Assembly: GCF_051020765.1 (NCBI RefSeq)
Contig: NC_134933.1
Coordinates: 806,001-870,000 of the forward strand
Reading direction: 5' to 3'
Source of the DNA: Lasioglossum baleicum
Lineage: Eukaryota > Arthropoda > Insecta > Hymenoptera > Halictidae
DNA: 64,000 bases
Shown: in pieces, positions 23,401-38,400 of the stretch
How positions within the stretch are numbered: position 1 is the stretch's first letter
Layout: every line of letters starts with the position of its first letter
The notes under the pieces: model-generated
Databases searched by the model: none
Told to the model about the DNA's origin: nothing
What the model saw: only the letters and a program-made list of their open reading frames with translations
Made by a program: the position numbers and the translations under genes

Positions 23401-26400
23401 ATTTTCTTTCGGGCCCTTTTCAGCGCTGAACCGTGGAAGCGCCGAAATTCGGGTTTCATTTTTAACGCGGCAGCTTATACCCCCGTGCGTTACCGACCAC
23501 TGCCGGTGGTGGTCGGTAAGTTATCCTCCGCCGAGGACGACGCGCGTTACCGATGCACACGTAAAAAATATTTCGCGAATTTTTCGAACGGTAAATCTTT
23601 GTCTCCGCGTCCTCCGTCCGACGAGCCTACTCTAGCCCGCACCCGTCGACCCGTTCTCGAGCTATACGGCGACAAAGAAATCGCAAAATTTCACTAATTT
23701 GACGTCACCGAAAAAAGTGACGGCCAACTGGGAATTAAAGGTATATCGCCTTCCCGAATTTTCCGGGAGCCCATCGGGCCTTCGGCTCCGCTCGGCTCGG
23801 CTCGACTAGGCTCGAGGTCGAGGTCGTCGGTAGCGACGATGGTGGCGGGGAGGCGCGCGATTGGTCTGTCATCGCCATCCTCCCCCCCCTTCCCCTTTAA
23901 AATTAATGGAAAATGTAAACCTAAACGTAGAGTCGGATTCGTAACCTCGAAGTTACAAGTCGATTCGCTCAACTATCAAGGGAGAGTAAACGCGGCGACT
24001 GTGGCGGCACTCGCCACCGATGCGAAGTCAGCGTCGCGAAGTTGGCGTTAAATTCGAACGTTTGAATCAGTTATTTTCTTTCGGGCCCTTTTCAGCGCTG
24101 AACCGTGGAAGCGCCGAAATTCGGGTTTCATTTATAACGCGGCAGCTTATACCCCCGAGCGTTACCGACCACTGCCGGTGGTGGTCGGTAAGTTATCCTC
24201 CGCCGAGGACGACGCGCGTTACCGATGCACACGTAAAAAATTTTTCGCGAATTTTTCGCGCGGTAAACCTTTGTCTCCGCGTCCTCCGTCCGACGAGCCT
24301 ACTCTCGCCCGCACCCGTCGACACGTTCTCGAGCTATACGGCGACAAAGAAATTGCAAAATTTCACTAATTTGACGTCACCGAAAAAAGTGACGGCCAAC
24401 TGGGAATTAAAGGTATATCGCCTTCCCGAATTTTCCGGGAGCCCATCGGGCCTTCGGCCCCGCTCGGCTCGGCTCGACTCGGCACGAGGTCGAGGTCGTC
24501 GGTAACGACGATGGTGGCGGGGAGGCGCGAGATTGGTCTGTCATCGCCATCCTCCCCCCCTACCCTTTAAAATTAATGGAAAATGTAAACCTAAACGTAG
24601 AGTCGGATTCGTAACCTCGAAGTTACAAGTCGATTTGCTCAACTATCAAGGGAGAGTAAACGCGGCGACTGTGGCGGCACTCGCCACCGATGCGAAGTCA
24701 GCGTCGCGAAGTTGGCGTTAAATTCGAACGTTTGAATCAGTTATTTTCTTTCGGGCCCTTTTCAGCGCTGAATCGTGGAAGCGCCGAAATTCGGGTTTCA
24801 TTTATAACGCGGCAGCTTATACCCCCGAGCGTTACCGACCACTGCCGGTGGTGGTCGGTAAGTTATCCTCCGCCGAGGACGACGCGCGTTACCGATGCAC
24901 ACGTAAAAAATTTTTCGCGAATTTTTCGCGCGGTAAACCTTTGTCTCCGCGTCCTCCGTCCGACGAGCCTACTCTCGCCCGCACCCGTCGACCCGTTCTC
25001 GAGCTATACGGCGACAAAGAAATTGCAAAATTTCACTAATTTGACGTCATCGAAAAAGTTACGGCCAACTGGGAATTAAAGGTATATCGCCTTCCCGAAT
25101 TTTCCGGGAGCCCATCGGGCCTTCGGCCCCGCTTGGCTCGGCTCGACTCGGCTCGAGGTCGAGGTCGTCGGTAACGACGATGGTGGCGGGGAGGCGCGCG
25201 ATTGGTCTGTCATCGCCATCCTCCCCCCTACCCTTCAAAATTAATGGAAAATGTAAACCTAAACGTAGAGTCGGATTCGTAACCTCGAAGTTACAAGTCG
25301 ATTCGCTCAACTATCAAGGGAGAGTAAACGCGGCGACTGTGGCGGCACTCGCCACCGATGCCAAGTCAGCGTCGCGAAGTTGGCGTTAAATTCGAACGTT
25401 TGAATCAGTTATTTTCTTTCGGGCCCTTTTCAGCGCTGAACCGTGGAAGCGCCGAAATTCGGGTTTCATTTTTAACGCGGCAGCTTATACCCCCGTGCGT
25501 TACCGACCACTGCCGGTGGTGGTCGGTAAGTTATCCTCCGCCGAGGACGACGCGCGTTACCGATGCACACGTAAAAAATGTTTCGCGAATTTTTCGAACG
25601 GTAAATCTTTGTCTCCGCGTCCTCCGTCCGACGAGCCTACTCTCGCCCGCACCCGTCGACCCGTTCTCGAGCTATACGGCGACAAAGAAATCGCAAAATT
25701 TCACTAATTTGACGTCACCGAAAAAAGTGACGGCCAACTGGGAATTAAAGGTATATCGCCTTCCCGAATTTTCCGGGAGCCCATCGGGCCTTCGGCTCCG
25801 CTCGGCTCGGCTCGACTAGGCTCGAGGTCGAGGTCGTCGGTAGCGACGATGGTGGCGGGGAGGCGCGCGATTGGTCTGTCATCACCATCCTCCCCCCCCT
25901 TCCCCTTTAAAATTAATGGAAAATGTAAACCTAAACGTAGAGTCGGATTCGTAACCTCGAAGTTACAAGTCGATTCGCTCAACTATCAAGGGAGAGTAAA
26001 CGCGGCGACTGTGGCGGCACTCGCCACCGATGCGAAGTCAGCGTCGCGAAGTTGGCGTTAAATTCGAACGTTTGAATCAGTTATTTTCTTTCGGGCCCTT
26101 TTCTGCCCTGAACCGTGGAAGCGCCGAAATTCGGGTTTCATTTGTAACGCGGCAGCTTATACCCCCCGTGCGTTACCGACCACTGCCGGTGGTGGTCGGT
26201 AAGTTATCCTCCGCCGAGGACGACGCGCGTTACCGATGCACACGTAAAAAATGTTTCGCGAATTTTTCGCACGGTAAACCTTTGTCTCCGCGTCCTCCGT
26301 CCGACGAGCCTACTCTCGCCCGCACCCGTTGTCCCGTTCTCGAGCTATACGGCGACAAAGAAATCGCAAAATTTCACTAATTTGACGTCATCGAAAAAGT

Positions 26401-27354
26401 TACGGCCAACTGGGAATTAAAGGTATATCGCCTTCCCGAATTTTCCGGGAGCCCATCGGGCCTTCGGCCCCGCTCGGCTCGAGGTCGAGGTCGTCGGTAA
26501 CGACAATGGTGGCGGGGAGGCGCGCGATTGGTCTGTCATCGCCATCCTCCCCCCCTACCCTTTAAAATTAATGGAAAATGTAAACCTAAACGTAGAGTCG
26601 GATTCGTAACCTCGAAGTTACAAGTCGATTCGCTCAACTATCAAGGGAGAGTAAACGCGGCGACTGAGACGGCACTCGCCACCGATGCGCAGTCAGCGTC
26701 GCGAAGTTGGCGTTAAATTCGAACGTTTGAATCAGTTATTTTCTTTCGGGCCCTTTTCAGCCCTGAACCGTGGATGCGCCGAAATTCGGGTTTCATTTAT
26801 AACGCGGCAGCTTATACCCCCGAGCGTTACCGACCACTGCCGGTGGTGGTCGGTAAGTTATCCTCCGCCGAGGACGACGCGCGTTACCGATGCACACGTA
26901 AAAAATTTTTCGCGAATTTTTCGCGCGCTGAACCTTCGTCTCCGCGTCCTCCGTCCGACGAGCCTACTCTCGCCCGCACCCGTCGACCCGTTCTCGAGCT
27001 ATACGGCGACAAAGAAACTTTGATTTTTCACTAATTTGACGTCATCGAAAAAGTTACGGCCAACTGGGAATTAAAGGTATATCGCCTTCCCGAATTTTCC
27101 GGGAGCCCATCGGGCCTTCGGCCCCGCTTGGCTCGGCTCGACTCGGCTCGAGGTCGAGGTCGTCGGTAACGACGATGGTGGCGGGGAGGCGCGCGATTGG
27201 TCTGTCATCGCCATCCTCCCCCCCTCCCCCTTTAAAATTAATGGAAAATGTAAACCTAAACGTAGAGTCGGATTCGTAACCTCGAAGTTACAAGTCGATT
27301 CGCTCAACTATCAAGGGAGAGTAAACGCGGCGACTGTGGCGCCACTCGCCACCG

Positions 27355-30300
27355 ATGCGAAGTCAGCGTCGCGAAGTTGGCGTTAAATTCGAACGTTTGA
27401 ATCAGTTATTTTCTTTCGGGCCCTTTTCAGCGCTGAACCGTGGAAGCGCCGAAATTCGGGTTTCATTTATAACGCGGCAGCTTATACCCCCGAGCGTTAC
27501 CGACCACTGCCGGTGGTGGTCGGTAAGTTATCCTCCGCCGAGGACGACGCGCGTTACCGATGCACACGTAAAAAATGTTTCGCGAATTTTTCGCACGGTA
27601 AATCTTTGTCTCCGCGTCCTCCGTCCGACGAGCCTACTCTCGCCCGCACCCGTCGACCCGTTCTCGAGCTATACGGCGACAAAGAAATCGCAAAATTTCA
27701 CTAATTTGACGTCACCGAAAAAAGTGACGGCCAACTGGGAATTAAAGGTATATCGCCTTCCCGAATTTTCCGGGAGCCCATCGGGCCTTCGGCCCCGCTC
27801 GGCTCGGCTCGGCTCGGCTCAGCTCGAGGTCGAGGTCGTCGGTAGCGACGATAGTGGCGGGGAGGCGCGCGATTGGTCTGTCATCGCCATCCTCCCCCCC
27901 CTAACCCCTTTAAAATTAATGGAAAATGTAAACCAAAACGTAGAGTCGGATTCGTAACCTCGAAGTTACAAGTCGATTCGCTCAACTATCAAGGGAGAGT
28001 AAACGCGGCGACTGAGACGGCACTCGCCACCGATGCGAAGTCAGCGTCGCGAAGTTGGCGTTAAATTCGAACGTTTGAATAAGTTATTTTCTTTCGGGCC
28101 CTTTTCTGCCCTGAACCGTGGAAGCGCCGAAATTCGGGTTTCATTTGTAACGCGGCAGCTTATACCCCCCGTGCGTTACCGACCACTGCCGGTGGTGGTC
28201 GGTAAGTTATCCTCCGCCGAGGACGACGCGCGTTACCGATGCACACGTAAAAAATGTTTCGCGAATTTTTCGCACGGTAAATCTTTGTCTCCTCGTCCTC
28301 CGTCCGACGAGCCTACTCTCGCCCGCACCCGTCGACCCGTTCTCGAGCTATACGGCGACAAAGAAATCGCAAAATTTCACTAATTTGACGTCACCGAAAA
28401 AAGTGACGGCCAACTGGGAATTAAAGGTATATCGCCTTCCCGAATTTTCCGGGAGCCCATCGGGCCTTCGGCCCCGCTCGGCTCGGCTCGACTAGGCTCG
28501 AGGTCGAGGTCGTCGGTAGCGACGATGATGGCGGGGAGGCGCGCGATTGGTCTGTCATCGCCATCCTCCCCCCCCTGCCCCTTTAAAATTAATGGAAAAT
28601 GTAAACCTAAACGGAGAATAGGATTCGTAACCTCGAAGTTACAAGTCGATTCGCTCAACTATCAAGGGAGAGTAAACGCGGCGACTGTGGCGGCACTCGC
28701 CACCGATGCGATGTCAGCGTCGCGAAGTTGGCGTTAAATTCGAACGTTTGAATCAGTTATTTTCTTTCGGGCCCTTTTCAGCCCTGAACCGTGGAAGCGC
28801 CGAAATTCGGGTTTCATTTATAACGCGGCAGCTTATACCCCCGAGCGTTACCGACCACTGCCGGTGGTGGTCGGTAAGTTATCCTCCGCCGAGGACGACG
28901 CGCGTTACCGATGCACACGTAAAAAATTTTTCGCGAATTTTTCGCGCGGTAAACCTTTGTCTCCGCGTCCTCCGTCCGACGAGCCTACTCTCGCCCGCAC
29001 CCGTCGACCCGTTCTCGAGCTATACGGCGACAAAGAAATCGCAAAATTTCACTAATTTGACGTCACCGAAAAAAGTGACGGCCAACTGGGAATTAAAGGT
29101 ATATCGCCTTCCCGAATTTTCCGGGAGCCCATCGGGCCTTCGGCCCCGCTCGGCTCGGCTCGACTAGGCTCGAGGTCGAGGTCGTCGGTAGCGACGATGG
29201 TGGCGGGGAGGCGCGCGATTGGTCTGTCATCGCCATCCTCCCCCCCCTTCCCCTTTAAAATTAATGGAAAATGTAAACCTAAACGGAGAATAGGATTCGT
29301 AACCTCGAAGTTACAAGTCGATTCGCTCAACTATCAAGGGAGAGTAAACGCGGCGACTGTGGCGGCACTCGCCACCGATGCGAAGTCAGCGTCGCGAAGT
29401 TGGCGTTAAATTCGAACGTTTGAATCAGTTATTTTCTTTCGGGCCCTTTTCAGCGCTGAACCGTGGAAGCGCCGAAATTCGGGTTTCATTTATAACGCGG
29501 CAGCTTATACCCCCGAGCGTTACCGACCACTGCCGGTGGTGGTCGGTAAGTTATCCTCCGCCGAGGACGACGCGCGTTACCGATGCACACGTAAAAAATT
29601 TTTCGCGAATTTTTCGCGCGGTAAACCTTTGTCTCCGCGTCCTCCGTCCGACGAGCCTACTCTCGCCCGCACCCGTCGACCCGTTCTCGAGCTATACGGC
29701 GACAAAGAAATTGCAAAATTTCACTAATTTGACGTCATCGAAAAAGTTACGGCCAACTGGGAATTAAAGGTATATCGCCTTCCCGAATTTTCCGGGAGCC
29801 CATCGGGCCTTCGGCCCCGCTTGGCTCGGCTCGACTCGGCTCGAGGTCGAGGTCGTCGGTAACGACGATGGTGGCGGGGAGGCGCGCGATTGGTCTGTCA
29901 TCGCCATCCTCCCCCCTACCCTTCAAAATTAATGGAAAATGTAAACCTAAACGTAGAGTCGGATTCGTAACCTCGAAGTTACAAGTCGATTCGCTCAACT
30001 ATCAAGGGAGAGTAAACGCGGCGACTGTGGCGGCACTCGCCACCGATGCCAAGTCAGCGTCGCGAAGTTGGCGTTAAATTCGAACGTTTGAATCAGTTAT
30101 TTTCTTTCGGGCCCTTTTCAGCGCTGAACCGTGGAAGCGCCGAAATTCGGGTTTCATTTTTAACGCGGCAGCTTATACCCCCGTGCGTTACCGACCACTG
30201 CCGGTGGTGGTCGGTAAGTTATCCTCCGCCGAGGACGACGCGCGTTACCGATGCACACGTAAAAAATGTTTCGCGAATTTTTCGAACGGTAAATCTTTGT

Positions 30301-31391
30301 CTCCGCGTCCTCCGTCCGACGAGCCTACTCTCGCCCGCACCCGTCGACCCGTTCTCGAGCTATACGGCGACAAAGAAATCGCAAAATTTCACTAATTTGA
30401 CGTCACCGAAAAAAGTGACGGCCAACTGGGAATTAAAGGTATATCGCCTTCCCGAATTTTCCGGGAGCCCATCGGGCCTTCGGCTCCGCTCGGCTCGGCT
30501 CGACTAGGCTCGAGGTCGAGGTCGTCGGTAGCGACGATGGTGGCGGGGAGGCGCGCGATTGGTCTGTCATCGCCATCCTCCCCCCCTTCCCCTTTAAAAT
30601 TAATGGAAAATGTAAACCTAAACGTAGAGTCGGATTCGTAACCTCGAAGTTACAAGTCGATTCGCTCAACTATCAAGGGAGAGTAAACGCGGCGACTGTG
30701 GCGGCACTCGCCACCGATGCGAAGTCAGCGTCGCAAAGTTGGCGTTAAATCCGAACGTTCGAATAAGTTATTTTCTTTCGGGCCCTTTTCTGCCCTGAAC
30801 CGTGGAAGCGCCGAAATTCGGGTTTCATTTGTAACGCGGCAGCTTATACCCCCCGTGCGTTACCGACCACTGCCGGTGGGGGTCGGTAAGTTATCCTCCG
30901 CCGAGGACGACGCGCGTTACCGATGCACACGTAAAAAATGTTTCGCGAATTTTTCGCACGGTAAATCTTTGTCTCCGCGTCCTCCGTCCGACGAGCCTAC
31001 TCTCGCCCGCACCCGTCGACCCGTTCTCGAGCTATACGGCGACAAAGAAATCGCAAAATTTCACTAATTTGACGTCACCGAAAAAAGTGACGGCCAACTG
31101 GGAATTAAAGGTATATCGCCTTCCCGAATTTTCCGGGAGCCCATCGGGCCTTCGGCCCCGCTCGGCTCGGCTCGACTAGGCTCGAGGTCGAGGTCGTCGG
31201 TAGCGACGATGATGGCGGGGAGGCGCGCGATTGTTCTGTCATCGCCATCCTCCCCCCCCTCTTCCCCTTTAAAATTAATGGAAAATGTAAACCTAAACGG
31301 AGAATAGGATTCGTAACCTCGAAGTTACAAGTCGATTCGCTCAACTATCAAGGGAGAGTAAACGCGGCGACTGTGGCGGCACTCGCCACCG
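27355..31391. repeat. Long higher-order repeat segment, recurring at 38078-42114
   Basis: Six consecutive unit types (27355, 28033, 28706, 29378, 30046, 30717) recur in the same order, all at an offset of exactly 10723 bp (38078, 38756, 39429, 40101, 40769, 41440). The preceding units 25358, 26030 and 26685 recur at 35414, 36086 and 36741 with an offset of 10056. One extra unit (37409) accounts for the difference. Reading variant bases by eye, the paired units look identical or nearly so. Confidence 0.85.
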
Positions 31392-34300
31392 ATGCGAAGT
31401 CAGCGTCGCGAAGTTGGCGTTAAATTCGAACGTTTGAATCAGTTATTTTCTTTCGGGCCCTTTTCAGCGCTGAACCGTGGAAGCGCCGAAATTCGGGTTT
31501 CATTTATAACGCGGCAGCTTATACCCCCGAGCGTTACCGACCACTGCCGGTGGTGGTCGGTAAGTTATCCTCCGCCGAGGACGACGCGCGTTACCGATGC
31601 ACACGTAAAAAATTTTTCGCGAATTTTTCGCGCGGTAAACCTTTGTCTCCGCGTCCTCCGTCCGACGAGCCTACTCTCGCCCGCACCCGTCGACCCGTTC
31701 TCGAGCTATACGGCGACAAAGAAATTGCAAAATTTCACTAATTTGACGTCACCGAAAAAAGTGACGGCCAACTGGGAATTAAAGGTATATCGCCTTCCCG
31801 AATTTTCCGGGAGCCCATCGGGCCTTCGGCCCCGCTCGGCTCGGCTCGACTCGGCACGAGGTCGAGGTCGTCGGTAACGACGATGGTGGCGGGGAGGCGC
31901 GAGATTGGTCTGTCATCGCCATCCTCCCCCCCTACCCTTTAAAATTAATGGAAAATGTAAACCTAAACGTAGAGTCGGATTCGTAACCTCGAAGTTACAA
32001 GTCGATTTGCTCAACTATCAAGGGAGAGTAAACGCGGCGACTGTGGCGGCACTCGCCACCGATGCGAAGTCAGCGTCGCGAAGTTGGCGTTAAATTCGAA
32101 CGTTTGAATCAGTTATTTTCTTTCGGGCCCTTTTCAGCGCTGAATCGTGGAAGCGCCGAAATTCGGGTTTCATTTATAACGCGGCAGCTTATACCCCCGA
32201 GCGTTACCGACCACTGCCGGTGGTGGTCGGTAAGTTATCCTCCGCCGAGGACGACGCGCGTTACCGATGCACACGTAAAAAATTTTTCGCGAATTTTTCG
32301 CGCGGTAAACCTTTGTCTCCGCGTCCTCCGTCCGACGAGCCTACTCTCGCCCGCACCCGTCGACCCGTTCTCGAGCTATACGGCGACAAAGAAATTGCAA
32401 AATTTCACTAATTTGACGTCATCGAAAAAGTTACGGCCAACTGGGAATTAAAGGTATATCGCCTTCCCGAATTTTCCGGGAGCCCATCGGGCCTTCGGCC
32501 CCGCTTGGCTCGGCTCGACTCGGCTCGAGGTCGAGGTCGTCGGTAACGACGATGGTGGCGGGGAGGCGCGCGATTGGTCTGTCATCGCCATCCTCCCCCC
32601 TACCCTTCAAAATTAATGGAAAATGTAAACCTAAACGTAGAGTCGGATTCGTAACCTCGAAGTTACAAGTCGATTCGCTCAACTATCAAGGGAGAGTAAA
32701 CGCGGCGACTGTGGCGGCACTCGCCACCGATGCCAAGTCAGCGTCGCGAAGTTGGCGTTAAATTCGAACGTTTGAATCAGTTATTTTCTTTCGGGCCCTT
32801 TTCAGCGCTGAACCGTGGAAGCGCCGAAATTCGGGTTTCATTTTTAACGCGGCAGCTTATACCCCCGTGCGTTACCGACCACTGCCGGTGGTGGTCGGTA
32901 AGTTATCCTCCGCCGAGGACGACGCGCGTTACCGATGCACACGTAAAAAATGTTTCGCGAATTTTTCGAACGGTAAATCTTTGTCTCCGCGTCCTCCGTC
33001 CGACGAGCCTACTCTCGCCCGCACCCGTCGACCCGTTCTCGAGCTATACGGCGACAAAGAAATCGCAAAATTTCACTAATTTGACGTCACCGAAAAAAGT
33101 GACGGCCAACTGGGAATTAAAGGTATATCGCCTTCCCGAATTTTCCGGGAGCCCATCGGGCCTTCGGCTCCGCTCGGCTCGGCTCGACTAGGCTCGAGGT
33201 CGAGGTCGTCGGTAGCGACGATGGTGGCGGGGAGGCGCGCGATTGGTCTGTCATCGCCATCCTCCCCCCCTTCCCCTTTAAAATTAATGGAAAATGTAAA
33301 CCTAAACGTAGAGTCGGATTCGTAACCTCGAAGTTACAAGTCGATTCGCTCAACTATCAAGGGAGAGTAAACGCGGCGACTGTGGCGGCACTCGCCACCG
33401 ATGCGAAGTCAGCGTCGCAAAGTTGGCGTTAAATCCGAACGTTCGAATAAGTTATTTTCTTTCGGGCCCTTTTCTGCCCTGAACCGTGGAAGCGCCGAAA
33501 TTCGGGTTTCATTTGTAACGCGGCAGCTTATACCCCCCGTGCGTTACCGACCACTGCCGGTGGGGGTCGGTAAGTTATCCTCCGCCGAGGACGACGCGCG
33601 TTACCGATGCACACGTAAAAAATGTTTCGCGAATTTTTCGCACGGTAAATCTTTGTCTCCGCGTCCTCCGTCCGACGAGCCTACTCTCGCCCGCACCCGT
33701 CGACCCGTTCTCGAGCTATACGGCGACAAAGAAATCGCAAAATTTCACTAATTTGACGTCACCGAAAAAAGTGACGGCCAACTGGGAATTAAAGGTATAT
33801 CGCCTTCCCGAATTTTCCGGGAGCCCATCGGGCCTTCGGCCCCGCTCGGCTCGGCTCGACTAGGCTCGAGGTCGAGGTCGTCGGTAGCGACGATGATGGC
33901 GGGGAGGCGCGCGATTGTTCTGTCATCGCCATCCTCCCCCCCCTCTTCCCCTTTAAAATTAATGGAAAATGTAAACCTAAACGGAGAATAGGATTCGTAA
34001 CCTCGAAGTTACAAGTCGATTCGCTCAACTATCAAGGGAGAGTAAACGCGGCGACTGTGGCGGCACTCGCCACCGATGCGAAGTCAGCGTCGCGAAGTTG
34101 GCGTTAAATTCGAACGTTTGAATCAGTTATTTTCTTTCGGGCCCTTTTCAGCGCTGAACCGTGGAAGCGCCGAAATTCGGGTTTCATTTATAACGCGGCA
34201 GCTTATACCCCCGAGCGTTACCGACCACTGCCGGTGGTGGTCGGTAAGTTATCCTCCGCCGAGGACGACGCGCGTTACCGATGCACACGTAAAAAATTTT

Positions 34301-35413
34301 TCGCGAATTTTTCGCGCGGTAAACCTTTGTCTCCGCGTCCTCCGTCCGACGAGCCTACTCTCGCCCGCACCCGTCGACCCGTTCTCGAGCTATACGGCGA
34401 CAAAGAAATTGCAAAATTTCACTAATTTGACGTCACCGAAAAAAGTGACGGCCAACTGGGAATTAAAGGTATATCGCCTTCCCGAATTTTCCGGGAGCCC
34501 ATCGGGCCTTCGGCCCCGCTCGGCTCGGCTCGACTCGGCACGAGGTCGAGGTCGTCGGTAACGACGATGGTGGCGGGGAGGCGCGAGATTGGTCTGTCAT
34601 CGCCATCCTCCCCCCCTACCCTTTAAAATTAATGGAAAATGTAAACCTAAACGTAGAGTCGGATTCGTAACCTCGAAGTTACAAGTCGATTTGCTCAACT
34701 ATCAAGGGAGAGTAAACGCGGCGACTGTGGCGGCACTCGCCACCGATGCGAAGTCAGCGTCGCGAAGTTGGCGTTAAATTCGAACGTTTGAATCAGTTAT
34801 TTTCTTTCGGGCCCTTTTCAGCGCTGAATCGTGGAAGCGCCGAAATTCGGGTTTCATTTATAACGCGGCAGCTTATACCCCCGAGCGTTACCGACCACTG
34901 CCGGTGGTGGTCGGTAAGTTATCCTCCGCCGAGGACGACGCGCGTTACCGATGCACACGTAAAAAATTTTTCGCGAATTTTTCGCGCGGTAAACCTTTGT
35001 CTCCGCGTCCTCCGTCCGACGAGCCTACTCTCGCCCGCACCCGTCGACCCGTTCTCGAGCTATACGGCGACAAAGAAATTGCAAAATTTCACTAATTTGA
35101 CGTCATCGAAAAAGTTACGGCCAACTGGGAATTAAAGGTATATCGCCTTCCCGAATTTTCCGGGAGCCCATCGGGCCTTCGGCCCCGCTTGGCTCGGCTC
35201 GACTCGGCTCGAGGTCGAGGTCGTCGGTAACGACGATGGTGGCGGGGAGGCGCGCGATTGGTCTGTCATCGCCATCCTCCCCCCTACCCTTCAAAATTAA
35301 TGGAAAATGTAAACCTAAACGTAGAGTCGGATTCGTAACCTCGAAGTTACAAGTCGATTCGCTCAACTATCAAGGGAGAGTAAACGCGGCGACTGTGGCG
35401 GCACTCGCCACCG
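30046..35413. repeat. Four-unit higher-order repeat, two tandem copies of 2684 bp
   Basis: Units 30046, 30717, 31392 and 32062 recur in order at 32730, 33401, 34076 and 34746, all with the same 2684-bp offset and the same variant signatures: CCAAGTCAGCG starts the first unit, TCCGAACGTTCGAATAAG marks the second. This is the clearest higher-order repeat in the array. Confidence 0.9.
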
Positions 35414-38400
35414 ATGCCAAGTCAGCGTCGCGAAGTTGGCGTTAAATTCGAACGTTTGAATCAGTTATTTTCTTTCGGGCCCTTTTCAGCGCTGAACCGT
35501 GGAAGCGCCGAAATTCGGGTTTCATTTTTAACGCGGCAGCTTATACCCCCGTGCGTTACCGACCACTGCCGGTGGTGGTCGGTAAGTTATCCTCCGCCGA
35601 GGACGACGCGCGTTACCGATGCACACGTAAAAAATGTTTCGCGAATTTTTCGAACGGTAAATCTTTGTCTCCGCGTCCTCCGTCCGACGAGCCTACTCTC
35701 GCCCGCACCCGTCGACCCGTTCTCGAGCTATACGGCGACAAAGAAATCGCAAAATTTCACTAATTTGACGTCACCGAAAAAAGTGACGGCCAACTGGGAA
35801 TTAAAGGTATATCGCCTTCCCGAATTTTCCGGGAGCCCATCGGGCCTTCGGCTCCGCTCGGCTCGGCTCGACTAGGCTCGAGGTCGAGGTCGTCGGTAGC
35901 GACGATGGTGGCGGGGAGGCGCGCGATTGGTCTGTCATCGCCATCCTCCCCCCCCTTCCCCTTTAAAATTAATGGAAAATGTAAACCTAAACGTAGAGTC
36001 GGATTCGTAACCTCGAAGTTACAAGTCGATTCGCTCAACTATCAAGGGAGAGTAAACGCGGCGACTGTGGCGGCACTCGCCACCGATGCGAAGTCAGCGT
36101 CGCGAAGTTGGCGTTAAATTCGAACGTTTGAATCAGTTATTTTCTTTCGGGCCCTTTTCTGCCCTGAACCGTGGAAGCGCCGAAATTCGGGTTTCATTTG
36201 TAACGCGGCAGCTTATACCCCCCGTGCGTTACCGACCACTGCCGGTGGTGGTCGGTAAGTTATCCTCCGCCGAGGACGACGCGCGTTACCGATGCACACG
36301 TAAAAAATGTTTCGCGAATTTTTCGCACGGTAAACCTTTGTCTCCGCGTCCTCCGTCCGACGAGCCTACTCTCGCCCGCACCCGTTGTCCCGTTCTCGAG
36401 CTATACGGCGACAAAGAAATCGCAAAATTTCACTAATTTGACGTCATCGAAAAAGTTACGGCCAACTGGGAATTAAAGGTATATCGCCTTCCCGAATTTT
36501 CCGGGAGCCCATCGGGCCTTCGGCCCCGCTCGGCTCGAGGTCGAGGTCGTCGGTAACGACAATGGTGGCGGGGAGGCGCGCGATTGGTCTGTCATCGCCA
36601 TCCTCCCCCCCTACCCTTTAAAATTAATGGAAAATGTAAACCTAAACGTAGAGTCGGATTCGTAACCTCGAAGTTACAAGTCGATTCGCTCAACTATCAA
36701 GGGAGAGTAAACGCGGCGACTGAGACGGCACTCGCCACCGATGCGCAGTCAGCGTCGCGAAGTTGGCGTTAAATTCGAACGTTTGAATCAGTTATTTTCT
36801 TTCGGGCCCTTTTCAGCCCTGAACCGTGGATGCGCCGAAATTCGGGTTTCATTTATAACGCGGCAGCTTATACCCCCGAGCGTTACCGACCACTGCCGGT
36901 GGTGGTCGGTAAGTTATCCTCCGCCGAGGACGACGCGCGTTACCGATGCACACGTAAAAAATTTTTCGCGAATTTTTCGCGCGCTGAACCTTCGTCTCCG
37001 CGTCCTCCGTCCGACGAGCCTACTCTCGCCCGCACCCGTCGACCCGTTCTCGAGCTATACGGCGACAAAGAAACTTTGATTTTTCACTAATTTGACGTCA
37101 TCGAAAAAGTTACGGCCAACTGGGAATTAAAGGTATATCGCCTTCCCGAATTTTCCGGGAGCCCATCGGGCCTTCGGCCCCGCTTGGCTCGGCTCGACTC
37201 GGCTCGAGGTCGAGGTCGTCGGTAACGACGATGGTGGCGGGGAGGCGCGCGATTGGTCTGTCATCGCCATCCTCCCCCCTACCCTTTAAAATTAATGGAA
37301 AATGTAAACCTAAACGTAGAGTCGGATTCGTAACCTCGAAGTTACAAGTCGATTCGCTCAACTATCAAGGGAGAGTAAACGCGGCGACTGTGGCGGCACT
37401 CGCCACCGATGCCAAGTCAGCGTCGCGAAGTTGGCGTTAAATTCGAACGTTTGAATCAGTTATTTTCTTTCGGGCCCTTTTCAGCGCTGAACCGTGGAAG
37501 CGCCGAAATTCGGGTTTCATTTTTAACGCGGCAGCTTATACCCCCGTGCGTTACCGACCACTGCCGGTGGTGGTCGGTAAGTTATCCTCCGCCGAGGACG
37601 ACGCGCGATACCGATGCACACGTAAAAAATGTTTCGCGAATTTTTCGCGCGGTAAATCTTTGTCTCCGCGTCCTCCGTCCGACGAGCCTACTCTCGCCCG
37701 CACCCGTCGACCCGTTCTCGAGCTATACGGCGACAAAGAAATCGCAAAATTTCACTAATTTGACGTCATCGAAAAAGTTACGGCCAACTGGGAATTAAAG
37801 GTATATCGCCTTCCCGAATTTTCCGGGAGCCCATCGGGCCTTCGGCCCCGCTCGGCTCGGCTCGACTCGGCACGAGGTCGAGGTCGTCGGTAACGACGAT
37901 GGTGGTGGGGAGGCGCGAGATTGGTCTGTCATCGCCATCCTCGCCCCCTACCCTTTAAAATTAATGGAAAATGTAAACCTAAACGTAGAGTCGGATTCGT
38001 AACCTCGAAGTTACAAGTCGATTCGCTCAACTATCAAGGGAGAGTAAACGCGGCGACTGTGGCGCCACTCGCCACCGATGCGAAGTCAGCGTCGCGAAGT
38101 TGGCGTTAAATTCGAACGTTTGAATCAGTTATTTTCTTTCGGGCCCTTTTCAGCGCTGAACCGTGGAAGCGCCGAAATTCGGGTTTCATTTATAACGCGG
38201 CAGCTTATACCCCCGAGCGTTACCGACCACTGCCGGTGGTGGTCGGTAAGTTATCCTCCGCCGAGGACGACGCGCGTTACCGATGCACACGTAAAAAATG
38301 TTTCGCGAATTTTTCGCACGGTAAATCTTTGTCTCCGCGTCCTCCGTCCGACGAGCCTACTCTCGCCCGCACCCGTCGACCCGTTCTCGAGCTATACGGC